DNA of 64,000 nt from Aradus depressus (taxonomy: Eukaryota; Arthropoda; Insecta; Hemiptera; Aradidae). Made by a program: the position numbers and the translations under genes. A model generated the notes under the pieces. That model saw nothing but the letters and a program-made list of their open reading frames with translations, had not been told where the DNA came from and ran no database searches. This document shows positions 55,186 through 64,000 of the stretch, in pieces. The number at the start of each line of letters is the position of its first letter. Position 1 is the first letter of the stretch. Location of the stretch: positions 8,482,550 to 8,546,549 of the forward strand of contig OY759224.1 in NCBI GenBank assembly GCA_963662175.1, read 5' to 3'.

Positions 55186-55424
55186 TATTGCTACTATCTT
55201 CACCCAAAACTTCCTAGTATTTGTTAAGTCGTGGCTGAAGGTGGTAGCAATAACAAAAGTACTCCCATATATTATATATGTATGTATATTTTGTGAAATA
55301 GACAAAACATACCTTTTTCTTCATATTTTTTAACTGAATATATGTATATGTATAATATATGTTTTATTATTTCTTATTTTGAAATTAAACACTTAAATCG
55401 TACTCAGGTTTTCCAATTATCTGG

Positions 55425-55618
55425 AAGGTGAAATAATCTTGAGCACACCGTCCTTCTGATGGGACGTTAAGCGATGGTGCGATGTCAGCTACTCGTTAAA
55501 GACACCTACTCTACTCTCAGTAGAGCCAGGCTCATGTCTAGGAGAGTGACGAAAGAGCCCTTTGGTAGTAGGCGATATGACCTTGTAGCCCGGGTATGAG
55601 TCACAATAACTAACTGTA
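55425..55618 (+). mobile_element. SINE copy, 5'-truncated and shortened
   Basis: Starts attatctggaaggtg, with ggacgttaagcgatgg and ggtagtaggcgatatgacc, and ends cacaataactaactgt. Internal deletions are present. Confidence 0.8.
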
Positions 55619-55825
55619 TATGTATTTACTAACTATATACCTATATATATATATATATATATATACTTAATCTCTTCCCATACAATCTTCCCATTGTTTT
55701 TAGTCTTCGCCACGAGGAGCTACCGCTGGGTGGCCTTCCTCTCTCACTAGTTGAAACCAACTTCTATAAGACAAAGAAAAAAAAGTCATATCCATGGACC
55801 ACCATAGGGAAATACCTTTATTTCT
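55619..55825. repeat. TA microsatellite and unclassified DNA
   Basis: tatatatatatatata at 55641-55665, directly behind the SINE tail. Confidence 0.6.
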
Positions 55826-56083
55826 TGAGGGCGCCAGTAGCTCAGAGGTAGCATGTTAGCCTTAGGTTTTGTTTCTACTAGAAACTTTCTAGGTGGTAAA
55901 AAATCTTGAGCACGCTATCCTTCGGATGGGACATTAAGCGATTGTCCCAAGAGTGTACGTCAGATACCCTGTAACAGAACCTAAGAAGCTAAAATTTAGT
56001 ACTCCCTCAGGAAAGAGCGCTCTGGTAGTAGGCGATATGACGTAGTAGTTAAAGCCCGGGCAAAAATCACAATAACTAATATA
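55826..56083 (+). mobile_element. SINE copy, decayed
   Basis: Head gagggcgccagtagctcag followed by a deletion that removes the B box, then the body to cacaataactaatat. Confidence 0.8.
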
Positions 56084-56582
56084 TAAACACCTTTATCATC
56101 ACTATTTGATCAAGAGAGTACTTAAAAAAATAATATTTGAAAAATATAAATTACTATAAAAATAAAAATTGAATTCAAAAAAAGTTGAAAGTTTGAATAC
56201 TAGAAGTTGATGCTGTGAATACATGGGAAGTGCATTAGATGAAGCAAGGCTGTCGGTGGTGTATCTGATGGTAACTACACAAAAACAGGGTTGATAAATA
56301 TCCTTCCTTATAGGCCTTAGGCAATACCGCAAAACAGGGTCATTTTGGCATGAATAGTGAAAAAAGTATTAGGTGAATCACAGGCAATGTACTTCCTCAG
56401 TATGACCATAGCTTAACGTCCCATTCGAAGGACGGCGTGCTGATGTTTTTTTCACCTCTCAGATAAAAAAAACTAAAAAAAGAATTATTTTAGGTTCTGA
56501 TATTTTAATGAAATTAATATTAAATAAAAAAGGTTGGGATTGTTTGAAATAATTGTTGAAAATATTTATATCTACTTATATA
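56084..56582. other. AT-rich DNA with an antisense SINE scrap
   Basis: 56405-56475 is an antisense SINE body fragment (cttaacgtcccattcgaag, ttcacctctcagataaa), preceded by family A-like gtgaatcacaggcaatg. Confidence 0.5.
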
Positions 56583-57503
56583 CAGTAGACTCTCCCTGAT
56601 CCGGCGTTGCCGGGACCGACGTGATGCCGGATAACAGAAAACGCCGCATAACGGATATATCAATTAAAGCATAAAAAAAGAGTTTTTAGGTGGGCTAAGG
56701 AATAAAACACGTATGTAATTTATTGATAACATTTATTAAATTGACAAATATGTACATACTGAACATTGATTTATTATATGTATGTACATATGTATATTTA
56801 TCCAAGCATTAAAAATATATTTTGAAATCTGCGTTTAATTACATACATATTTAAAACAAAATCTAAAATTCTAAAAATATTATTTGTTAAAAAAATCGGT
56901 AATTTTCTTTTGTTTCGCTAACACAACACTGTTCCGTGCTGCATAGTCCCACCACTTCTTTAGTGTTAAGACGTCTGAAAAACGATCCAACGATTCTTTT
57001 CACTATGAGAATCAATTGAAAACTGAGAAAAATAGAACTGATGTAAAGGAAAAATAATTAGGAGAAGGTTTCTGTGGAAAAAAATTAAACTTTGACTTTA
57101 CTAGTTAAGTATTCATTTCCCGATAAGACGATATTGTTATCCCACGGACGGGATGGTACCTTTGTTTTTCTATTCTAGGAAACATTTCTTATAAATGTTT
57201 GATTTTCAACTATGTATTTATTATAATTTATTTATAAGATATTAGTGGAGTAAAAAAATATTGTATTAGCGTTCCCTTCATTATAAATACAATGTACATA
57301 TGTATGCATGTACAATAAAAATACATGAAAGATTCGTGAGTTACGGAATTATTATGTGCTCGTAAAAACATGTGGCTCTATATATAATTGATAATCTAAT
57401 ATTTGAATGTTAATTTTAGTTTAACAAATTTGATATTATTTTGCAAGCGCCGGATAAGGGAGCGCGCCGGTTAACAGAACGCCGGATAAGAGAAAGTCTA
57501 CTG
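56583..57503. mobile_element. Tigger/pogo-like non-autonomous element
   Basis: CAGTAGACTCTCCCTGATCC at the left and its partner (TTCTCTTATCCGGCG and GTTAACAGAACGCCGG words) at the right, ending CTACTG. TA lies on both sides (56581-56582, 57504-57505). No transposase frame is recognised inside. Confidence 0.82.
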
Positions 57504-58130
57504 TAGGTATTTAATAAAACAAATTGATTTTTTTTTTTTCTTTTGTCCTATTAGTTGTGGTACATGAAAAAAAAAAAAAAAAAAAGTAAGCTTTTATCGT
57601 AATGAAATCAGGTGTGGAAGGGCCTCATAGCTTATTAAGTACGACAGCTCATATCTTTGGGTTCCTCCCAGGGCAGATCTCATATCTTTGGCTAGGTTTT
57701 CGGGGGGGAGGGCGCAATCAGCTAGAAATATTTTACCAAAAGGAAGGTGAGAACGAAAAATTGGTAAGATTTTTCATCAAGGAACCGAGAGACCAGATGA
57801 TACCGCGTCCTTCTCTGCAAGACTTAGAAGAAAAAAAAATAAAAAAAAAAGCAAAATTAATTTTTTTTTATATCTTCAAATATAATAAGGTAAAATTAAT
57901 CTAAATTAAAAAAAAAAATAATTAAAGTTTTCTTTGAGAAAATTAATTTTGAAGTGAAACTGTTTTTTTTTTTTTTTTTTTTTGAGTTATTAGAGCTTGC
58001 AAATGCTATCAAAATGCAACAACTAGCAACCCTGAGGGCACAACAGCATACAAATAGACTGACAGATGACGGGACGGCAACCCAGCGGCAGCCTCTCATA
58101 GCAATAAAGAATAGTTTATTATGGCAATAG
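57504..58130. other. Shared repeat piece, poly-T and unclassified DNA
   Basis: 57505-57640 matches 17506-17650. The 100-codon frame at 57602-57904 starts in this repeat and runs into A-rich DNA. 57980-58110 reads an open plus-strand peptide (LELANAIKMQQLATLRAQQ) that could be a LINE fragment, but this is not established. Confidence 0.4.
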
Positions 58131-58169
58131 GTACATTGTACCGAAGGGGCCCAAATTGGGTCAAAGTCA

Positions 58170-58490
58170 GAAAAATCTGTTGAGAACTCTTTTTATGTCA
58201 ACCATGAAGTCTTATGCAAAAATCTCAACATTCTCTAGTTCCAAATCCTAATTCAACTCAGCATCAAGAAATTCCATTATAAGCTGAATACTCATCCCAA
58301 TTCTGTCAGTCCCATCCCGACAACCCTCCACGCCGCTAAAGAAGACGCTGGCCTCGCTATCTTCTGTGAATAATGAGACTATCTAAGGAAGTGTCGGCAC
58401 TGGCTGGCTTCTTCTTCTATCTTATGTTCACTTCTACCCATTGTATATTTTTTACAGATTGTAGAATAAATAAAAAAAAGACTTCATGAA
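58170..58490 (+). pseudogene. LINE RT C-terminal remnant with 3' UTR
   Basis: LIQLSIKKFHYKLNTHPNSV and TTLHAAKEDAGLAIFCE resemble the last block of Jockey-type proteins (a K.HYKL..HPN pattern before the terminal R/K...DL). A short 3' UTR ends in an A-rich tail (aataaataaaaaaaag). Confidence 0.5.
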
Positions 58491-58514
58491 AAATACAAAG
58501 TAATTTCCATTTCA

Positions 58515-58603
58515 TGTCCACCAGAGTGATGAAAGAGCGCTCTGTTGGTAGGCGATATGACTTTGTAGTTTAAGTCGGCATGAGTCATAACTAACTATAA
58601 CGG
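58515..58603 (+). mobile_element. SINE 3' fragment
   Basis: catgtccaccagagtgatg, gcgctctgttggtaggcg, tail cataactaactat. Confidence 0.75.
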
Positions 58604-58654
58604 AGATCCAGCCAGCCTTACTCATTATATCATACTAAGAAGGCCTGCATGCTG

Positions 58655-58710
58655 GATCCCCATTGTTCAGTGGTTAGCGTCGCTGCCGATGGACTATAAC
58701 CAAGGTATTA
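58655..58710 (+). repeat. tRNA-like A-box fragment
   Basis: ccccattgttcagtggttag and cgtcgctgccgatgg resemble the 5' half of a tRNA (D-arm and A box). No B box follows, so it is a fragment or a SINE head. Confidence 0.35.
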
Positions 58711-58809
58711 TCTTATTACCGTATGGTATTGGAACATAAAACCAAACTATGTGCTGCTTGTAAGACAATAGTCGGGTTAAGCACAAAATTGTACATACAA
58801 TTGAAATTG

Positions 58810-59006
58810 TAGTTAGTTATTATGACACATACGTGTGCTTTAACTAAGAGGTCGTATCGCCTACTACCAGAGCAGTCTTTAGTCGCTGAGCCGAGTCTAC
58901 TTATAGGAGTCCTAAATGTTTATTTACATCCGTAGGTCGGCCGGGTTTCGAACCCGCGATCTTGAGCTCAAAAGGCAACGCTACCACTGAGCTACGGACG
59001 CCCTCA
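58810..59006 (-). mobile_element. SINE copy, internally deleted
   Basis: Antisense from tagttagttattatgac to gctacggacgccctc, lacking most of the middle body. The B box gggtttcgaacccg is intact. Confidence 0.85.
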
Positions 59007-59063
59007 AATTGAAGTTGTACATATGAAATCTAGTAAATGAGTCTTAGTTTCAGACGCCTTCCT

Positions 59064-59292
59064 TATTAGTTATTGTGACTCATGCCCGGGCTTTAAACGG
59101 GCTACTACCAGAGCGCTCTTTCGTCGCTCTGGTGGATGCCTCCGGAACCCCGACTCTGGTTGTTCTAAATTTTGTCTACCTAAGTTTTTTTTCGCCTAGG
59201 GTCTGTTACCTGACATACGCACAGACTTGGGACCATCGCTTAGCGTCCCATCCGAAGAACGGCGTGTCCAAGGATTTTTCGTCTTCTAGATA
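59064..59292 (-). mobile_element. SINE copy split by a mariner element
   Basis: Antisense body from cttattagttattgtgactc to ttcgtcttctaga. It resumes after the mariner at 60018 with gtaagggtctctcggccgg, then a B box and accgacgccttc to about 60062. Confidence 0.85.
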
Positions 59293-60015
59293 TGAGGTGT
59301 GTTCAAAAAATAACAGAAATTTTATTTATTCGTCTACATCAAGGTTATCTCCTTCAAAATAGTCCCCATTAGATATTATGCACTTATGCCAGCGCTTCTA
59401 CCAATCACTGAAACACTTCTGGAACTCGATCATTGGGATAGCATTTAGCTCTCTCAGCGATGCGCTTTTAATGCTTGTGAAACGACGGTCTTTTAAGGTT
59501 CTCTTTATTGTTGGGAACAGAAAAAAGTCACACGGAGCCATGTCTGGCGAATATGGAGACTGGGGCATTTACAGTGTTGTTTTTGGCTAAAAATTCACGA
59601 ACAAGCAATGAAGTGTGAGCAGGTGCATTATCTTGGTGCAAAAGCCATGAATTGTTTCGACACAAATTCGGATTGCTTCACGCAAACGGCGTTGCACTTG
59701 TAGGTAGTACTCCTTCATTGATCGTTTGCCCTTGTGGCAAGAACTCATGGTGCACTTTGCCGTTAAAATCGAAAAACACAGTGAGCTTGACCTTCGCATT
59801 CGACCGCACTTGTCGAGCTTTTATACCACTCGTAAACCATAGTTTTACTCGTAGCGGACTCACCAAAAGCATTATTTAACATTTCTAAAACTTTCTTGCA
59901 CTTTATTCCATTCTTATAGCAAAATTTAATGCAAATTATCTGATCTATTTTGTAAACAAATAAATAATCGCCGATCTTATCAAAACACTTTGAAACACTT
60001 TTTGAACCCACCTCG
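59293..60015 (-). mobile_element. Mariner element, internally deleted, inside a SINE
   Basis: Ends gaggtgtgttcaaaaaat and gaggtgggttcaaaaagt (complement) with TA on each side. The minus-strand coding remnants keep the N-terminal helix-turn-helix (FCYKNGIKCKKVLEMLNNAF, ATSKTMVYEW; 60011-59790). They then jump to FDFNGKVHHEFLPQG, LLHQDNAPAHTS with the second catalytic Asp, and YSPDMAPCDFFLFPTIKRT with the third Asp. The segment holding the first catalytic Asp is deleted and frameshifts are present, so it is dead. Confidence 0.9.
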
Positions 60016-60062
60016 TATATGTAAGGGTCTCTCGGCCGGATTTCGAACTCTACCGACGCCTT

Positions 60063-60454
60063 CGATCACATTTATAAACTGAGTCTTAGTTTCTTAGAAG
60101 CCTTCCTCATAGTCGACCTTATTTCATTTCACATCCTTTACAAAGATGCAGTCTCTTAAGGATGAAGACACTCTCAGCCCGAGATGGATCCTTATTACAG
60201 ACTAATCCTCCTTTCAAAGTAAAATTCTTCTTCTGTGCATTAATAAGCAGAATATTGCATCGTAGATATTATCAAGAAATTTTTATATATTCCATGACAA
60301 AATCTTTATTAAATGTGGAGGAAAAGACTGATCTTATTATATAAAAGCAGTGGCGGATCTGCAGTTATGTCGGCCCTGGGACTCTTCCTCCAGAACTTTT
60401 TCGAGGAAAATATTTCGGATGAGATTATGGGAGAGGGTAAGAAGAAGTTATATA
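60063..60454. other. No gene seen
   Basis: Short frames only. Contains cagtggcggatctgcag, a word resembling cagtcgcggatctacag at 16464. Confidence 0.4.
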
Positions 60455-60760
60455 ATAAGAAACATGTTATTTAAGAAATTCGAAGTTGTGTTTTGACCGA
60501 AATTTAATTATTTCCGACCTCTCGGTCCATAAAATGAAAAATAACAAAACAATTATATATGTCTGTGAACACGATAACTCACTATAAAATGCATATATCA
60601 ACACGAAATTGTATGTGTATATGAACCTTCTGAGGACGACACCTATCAATTTTCGGCCAAGGCAGTCAACGGGAAAGAAGGAGTACAGATTAGGGCTTCG
60701 TAAGTAACTCAAAACTCTAAATAGACAACCCCTAAGCATTTTTATGCCATGAATGGAGGG
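60455..60760 (+). repeat. Dispersed repeat family A
   Basis: gtctgtgaacacgataactc, gcatatatcaacacgaaatt, gacgacacctatcaattttc, gggcttcgtaagtaactc; ends at a G run. Confidence 0.65.
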
Positions 60761-60889
60761 GGGGGGGGGGAGGGGGGTCAGGTGGAAGGCTCAACTCCAA
60801 AACCCCCTCCCCCTCCCTCTATTCAAAATTACTTTATACTGGCATTATTGGGTATAAGAAAGTCACTCTTAAAATTAAATTTGTACAGT

Positions 60890-61130
60890 TAATTATTGTG
60901 ACTCATACCCGGGCTTTAACTACGAGTTCATATCGCCCACTACCAAAGTGGTCTTTTGTCAATCTGTTAGTCTAGAGCCCGACTCTACTATGGAATAATT
61001 ACCTAGATTTATTCACATAGAGTAGGTGTCTTTAATGAGTACTTGACTTTTTTTGATAAAAAACCTAAATGGTTTTGGCCGGATTTCGAACGCGCGATTT
61101 TGAGCTCAGTAAGCTAGCACGTATACTCCA
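60890..61130 (-). mobile_element. SINE copy, decayed
   Basis: Antisense: ttaattattgtgactcatac, cccactaccaaagtg, gattttgagctcagtaagc. The head is cut. Confidence 0.7.
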
Positions 61131-61246
61131 TCGAGTAGAAAACCTCTACATAATGATACAATTTTCCATTTTCACTTAAACTAAATTGCCCCGGATATAG
61201 AAAGAGAAGATCTTGTTAACAGATAAAAAAGCCAGTCTGTTCCAAT

Positions 61247-61398
61247 CAGAAAGCCAATACAATAGAATTCCCCCTCCATTTTTTTTTTTTTTTTTTTCAA
61301 CGATAATCCACGAAGTAAATATTAAATCGTTTATTTCAGCAATTCTTCCAAGTTTTTTTTTCAACTCCGGCACTCAATGTTTTTTTTTATATATTAAA
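61247..61398 (+). repeat. 150-bp direct repeat, copy 1
   Basis: cagaaagccaatacaatag, gataatccacgaagtaaat, caactccggcactcaatg. Copy 2 is at 61917-62066. The two are almost identical apart from T-run lengths and one base (atgttttt versus atgtcttt). Confidence 0.85.
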
Positions 61399-61449
61399 AC
61401 AAAAAAAAAATATCTGTAATGTATTTTGCAAACTAAAGTTGGTATTTTT

Positions 61450-61758
61450 TGGTAAATTCAATGCCGAGTTTTCAACAGAATTTTATGTTTGCCGGCTTCC
61501 CAATTCCAAAAAATACGATGGGATACCAACATACGAAATAAAAAAGTGACTGTCAACACGATAGCTCCCGATAAATTGAATTGACGAAATTTTGTATGTA
61601 AATCCAGAACCCCCTAACTATGACACCTATTGTTTTTCAGCCAAATCTACCAAAGGATGGGGAGAGAGAGTTGAAGAAGAGGCGCAACATGGAAACGCTA
61701 ATAACTGTTGATAGAATGAATTCATCGACACAAAATTTAGTATGAGGAACCTTTATAT
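61450..61758 (+). repeat. Dispersed repeat family A
   Basis: caatgccgagttttcaacag, gactgtcaacacgatagctc, gttgatagaatgaattc, tttagtatgaggaac. Confidence 0.65.
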
Positions 61759-61916
61759 AAAGGCCCGGCCAGACAGAAGGCTGTCTGTCGCGGCGGGAAG
61801 CGATCCAGCGGTCGTCGCGGCGGTCTGCGATACTGTGACGCCACACAGAACGCGATATCTTGTGTGCGGTCGGTCCAGTCGGTCGTGATCCTTATAAGCT
61901 CCTTACAAGACGAAGG

Positions 61917-62066
61917 TCAGAAAGCCAATACAATAGAATTCCCCCTCCATTTTTTTTTTTTTTTTTCAACGATAATCCACGAAGTAAATATTAAATCGTT
62001 TATTTCAGCAATTCTTCCAAGTTTTTTTTTCAACTCCGGCACTCAATGTCTTTTTTTATATATTAA
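61917..62066 (+). repeat. 150-bp direct repeat, copy 2
   Basis: See 61247-61398. It sits between the Harbinger terminus and the transposase remnant. Confidence 0.85.
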
Positions 62067-62106
62067 AGTCTTTCGCATAGCTATTATTATTAGCTATGCG
62101 AAAGAC
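62067..62106. repeat. Perfect 16-bp hairpin
   Basis: gtctttcgcatagcta, loop ttattat, then the exact complement tagctatgcgaaagac. Confidence 0.9.
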
Positions 62107-62411
62107 AGCAAACAAAAAGAAAATACGATGTTGGGTACATCAGATCAATAAGAAGAGAGAATAATGCTTAGGTATGTATTGAACTGGAGTCCCATGAAGA
62201 ACGGTTTTTCAAGTATTTTCGTATGTCACAAGAATGTTTCGAGGAACTGCACAATCTAATCAAAGGGAAGATTGAAAAGTGTTCAACGAACTGGAGAAAC
62301 CCATTGATTCACTGACGACTATTTTCAACCAGTTTTTAGGTAAATTAAAAGAGGCCAAGGGACATGTGGAAACTATCGATATATATCGATTTTGAAAACA
62401 GAATATAGATA

Positions 62412-63075
62412 TAGTAGAATGCCGATAATTCGTATGGTCAACGGACTGAAGGTTTGGTACGAATTATCGGGATTACCAATTATCGGGAGTAGAAAATAAA
62501 AAAAATTAAAAAACGTATTAATGCAAATATGTATGTATTAAGAAGTATGTACAATGTGGTAAGAATAAAAACTATACAATAAACAATACATGCAATGAAA
62601 AATATGTACATATGTTCTAGATTAAATAAACACCAATCAAACATTTGTTGGAAGAAATGTTAGAAAAGATCAAGAAAATTGCTAAAACCTCCTCATTTCC
62701 TTTGAGTGAAAAGAGTACGAATTACATGAGATTTCATAGAAAACTTGTCTCTCTCACTCGCTCTCCCCTTTGGTTCTATAGGAATCACGTGATAACCTAG
62801 AAAACATTTATCTCGCACTCATTCTGCTCTCTCGTCTCTCACTGTCCTCTCTCCCCCTCTTGAAAACAGTACGAATTAACGAGGTTTTTAAGCTGGAAAC
62901 ACGAATTATAAGAGGTTTTATGTGACCTCTAGCATAAAAATAATACGAATTATAGAGGGGTCCGAAATGCATTGTTTTTATACATCTTATCGGGATTTTC
63001 TCTGGGGACCGGCAAATTTGTACGAATTAGCCGGAAATACGAATAATCGGGATACGAAATATCGGGATTCCACTG
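62412..63075. mobile_element. Tigger/pogo-like non-autonomous element
   Basis: TAGTAGAATGCCGATAATTC at the left versus CAGTGGAATCCCGATATTTC (complement of the right end). TA lies on each side (62410-62411, 63076-63077). Subterminal tacgaattatcggg words repeat. No transposase frame is recognised. Confidence 0.8.
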
Positions 63076-63154
63076 TATATTTTTGTATAGATATTTTCGC
63101 TTTTGTTATTTTCGGTAACAAGACACTTTTTTACTTCCCCAGTTCTACGAAGAG

Positions 63155-63400
63155 TACGAGATTGATTTAATTGGTCAGAAATTCGATTCAGAGTTTTCAA
63201 AGGGATTTCGTGTTTTCCTAATTTCAATCAATGCACTTCCCCAGCACAAAATAATCAGTTAAGTTTTCGCTCTCCCTTCGAAGCCGAAAGTTTAGGCGAT
63301 ATTTGACTTATATAAATGCTTCTGAATCCTCAGACTAAATTTTGTATTGATACATTCATTACATCGGCAGTTATTAAGGCATTTGGGCTAAATATTTGCT
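63155..63400. repeat. Dispersed repeat family A, sense then antisense
   Basis: Sense: tggtcagaaattcgattc, gagttttcaaagggatttc. Antisense: gcacttccccagcac, aatcagttaagttttcgc, acatcggcagttatta. Same opposed arrangement as at 43567-43802. Confidence 0.6.
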
Positions 63401-63862
63401 ACTTTATGCTACAACAATTGTTCTTACCTTAGGATAACTTACCTTGAGCAGAAAAGAAACATCTCAAGAAATAATTGTCATTAGAAAATATATAAATATT
63501 TTCCCATTCAACAATACTAGCCAATACTACAAAAATATTTTATACATTTCAATATAGCGAACCGAGAGAGCAGAGCTAACACCCACCTTCTGAGAACTTT
63601 TCAAATTACTGCACATGCATATACATTCGCAACATCCAAAATTTCTTATCTTGTCACGGTTCAGGCAATGTGAGAGAAGCATTTGCTAATATGTGCTACG
63701 TGAAGACCAACTTACCTTCTCTGCTCCCTTATGATTTCGTGAAAAATTGACAGTTACCATTCTCATGGGGTTTTAAATTTAAATTTAAAATTTGAAGTGA
63801 ATCCATTCACTTCATTGGAAGTTACTTGGATTTTTGAGAGCCCCCTCTCATCCCTCCTACTC
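63401..63862. other. Unclassified DNA with splice-donor-like sites on the minus strand
   Basis: Minus-strand GAGAAG then GTAAGTTGG (about 63716-63702) and CAAG then GTAAGTTATC (about 63448-63435) are good donor sequences. They could end first exons of a minus-strand gene. No acceptor, start codon or promoter was found to confirm this. Confidence 0.25.
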
Positions 63863-64000
63863 TTCGTGAAGCCTCCACCCTAATCCTGCCCTTCGTGAAG
63901 CCTCCACCCTAATCCTGCCCTTCGTGAAGCCTCAACCCTAATCCTACCCTTCTTGAAGCCTCCACCCTAATCCTACCCTTCTTGAAGCCTCCACCCTAAT
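63863..64000 (+). repeat. 29-bp tandem repeat running off the window end
   Basis: Unit ttcgtgaagcctccaccct plus aatcctgccc, nearly five copies with g/t and c/a variants. Continues beyond 64000. Confidence 0.9.

Larger units (their letters stand above)
61765..62340 (+). mobile_element. PIF/Harbinger fragment with transposase N-terminus
   Basis: A GC-rich, Harbinger-like terminus (ggcccggccagacagaagg) opens the region. From about 62108 the coding remnant reads KKIRCWVHQINKKRE, stop, then ESHEERFFKYFRMSQECFEE and LHNLIKGKIEKCSTNWRNPL before a stop. This is the conserved WVH....R......E..FFKYFRMS start of Harbinger transposases. A 150-bp repeat and a hairpin interrupt it. No matching right terminus was found. 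Confidence 0.7.

Noticed and set aside
54846..55227. Frames spanning the small retroposon
   Set aside because: They cross the insertion boundaries and the T run, and no domain is present.
5995..61130. tRNA genes suggested by A and B boxes
   Set aside because: The tRNA-like heads belong to a repeated SINE with a long unrelated body. None shows a complete, well-paired cloverleaf.

Overview
The window looks like a repeat-packed piece of an insect or other arthropod nuclear genome. The evidence is an AT-rich background, introns with GT/AG borders, animal-type non-LTR retrotransposons (Jockey-like, RNase H-bearing and RTE-like), mariner, Tigger/pogo, hAT and PIF/Harbinger relics, a tRNA-derived SINE whose 3' tail resembles the insect telomere repeat, and a kekkon-like LRR/Ig receptor gene. 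The order cannot be fixed from sequence alone. No bacterial operon, rRNA gene, functional tRNA gene or CRISPR array is visible.

The only convincing host gene lies on the minus strand in the first 12.2 kb. A large exon (10708-12124) encodes a signal peptide, leucine-rich repeats, one Ig domain, a transmembrane helix and the start of a cytoplasmic tail. Further tail exons are proposed at 6824-6991, 4275-4415 and 2445-2565. Each has GT/AG borders and an open frame in the phase the preceding exon demands. A 30-nt micro-exon (5652-5681) and a short last exon (418-492) are weaker proposals. A small non-coding exon candidate at 54657-54703, also minus strand, would make most of the window a first intron.

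The rest is transposon sediment. About twenty copies of one SINE family are present. Several later elements landed inside SINE copies or inside each other and left readable target duplications: mariner in a SINE (59293-60015), a TA-flanked MITE in a SINE (34878-35595), a SINE in a SINE (6184-6529), Harbinger in a Jockey reverse transcriptase (52734-53877), and hAT in Harbinger in an uncharacterised repeat (48238-49848). Four TA-flanked Tigger-like elements, three large palindromic elements, a 1.5-kb minisatellite of about 72-bp units and many decayed LINE 3' ends fill most remaining space.

The most unusual object is a 6.8-kb element at 22744-29540. It has 1.13-kb terminal inverted repeats, 5'-AG termini and a 6-bp target duplication, which together are hallmarks of Polinton/Maverick elements. 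No polymerase, integrase, protease or ATPase gene is recognisable in it. It carries instead a gene with a Psq/CENP-B-type helix-turn-helix, broken by an internal rearrangement. It appears to be a non-autonomous relative of Polintons, or possibly a less well described transposon type with 6-bp duplications.
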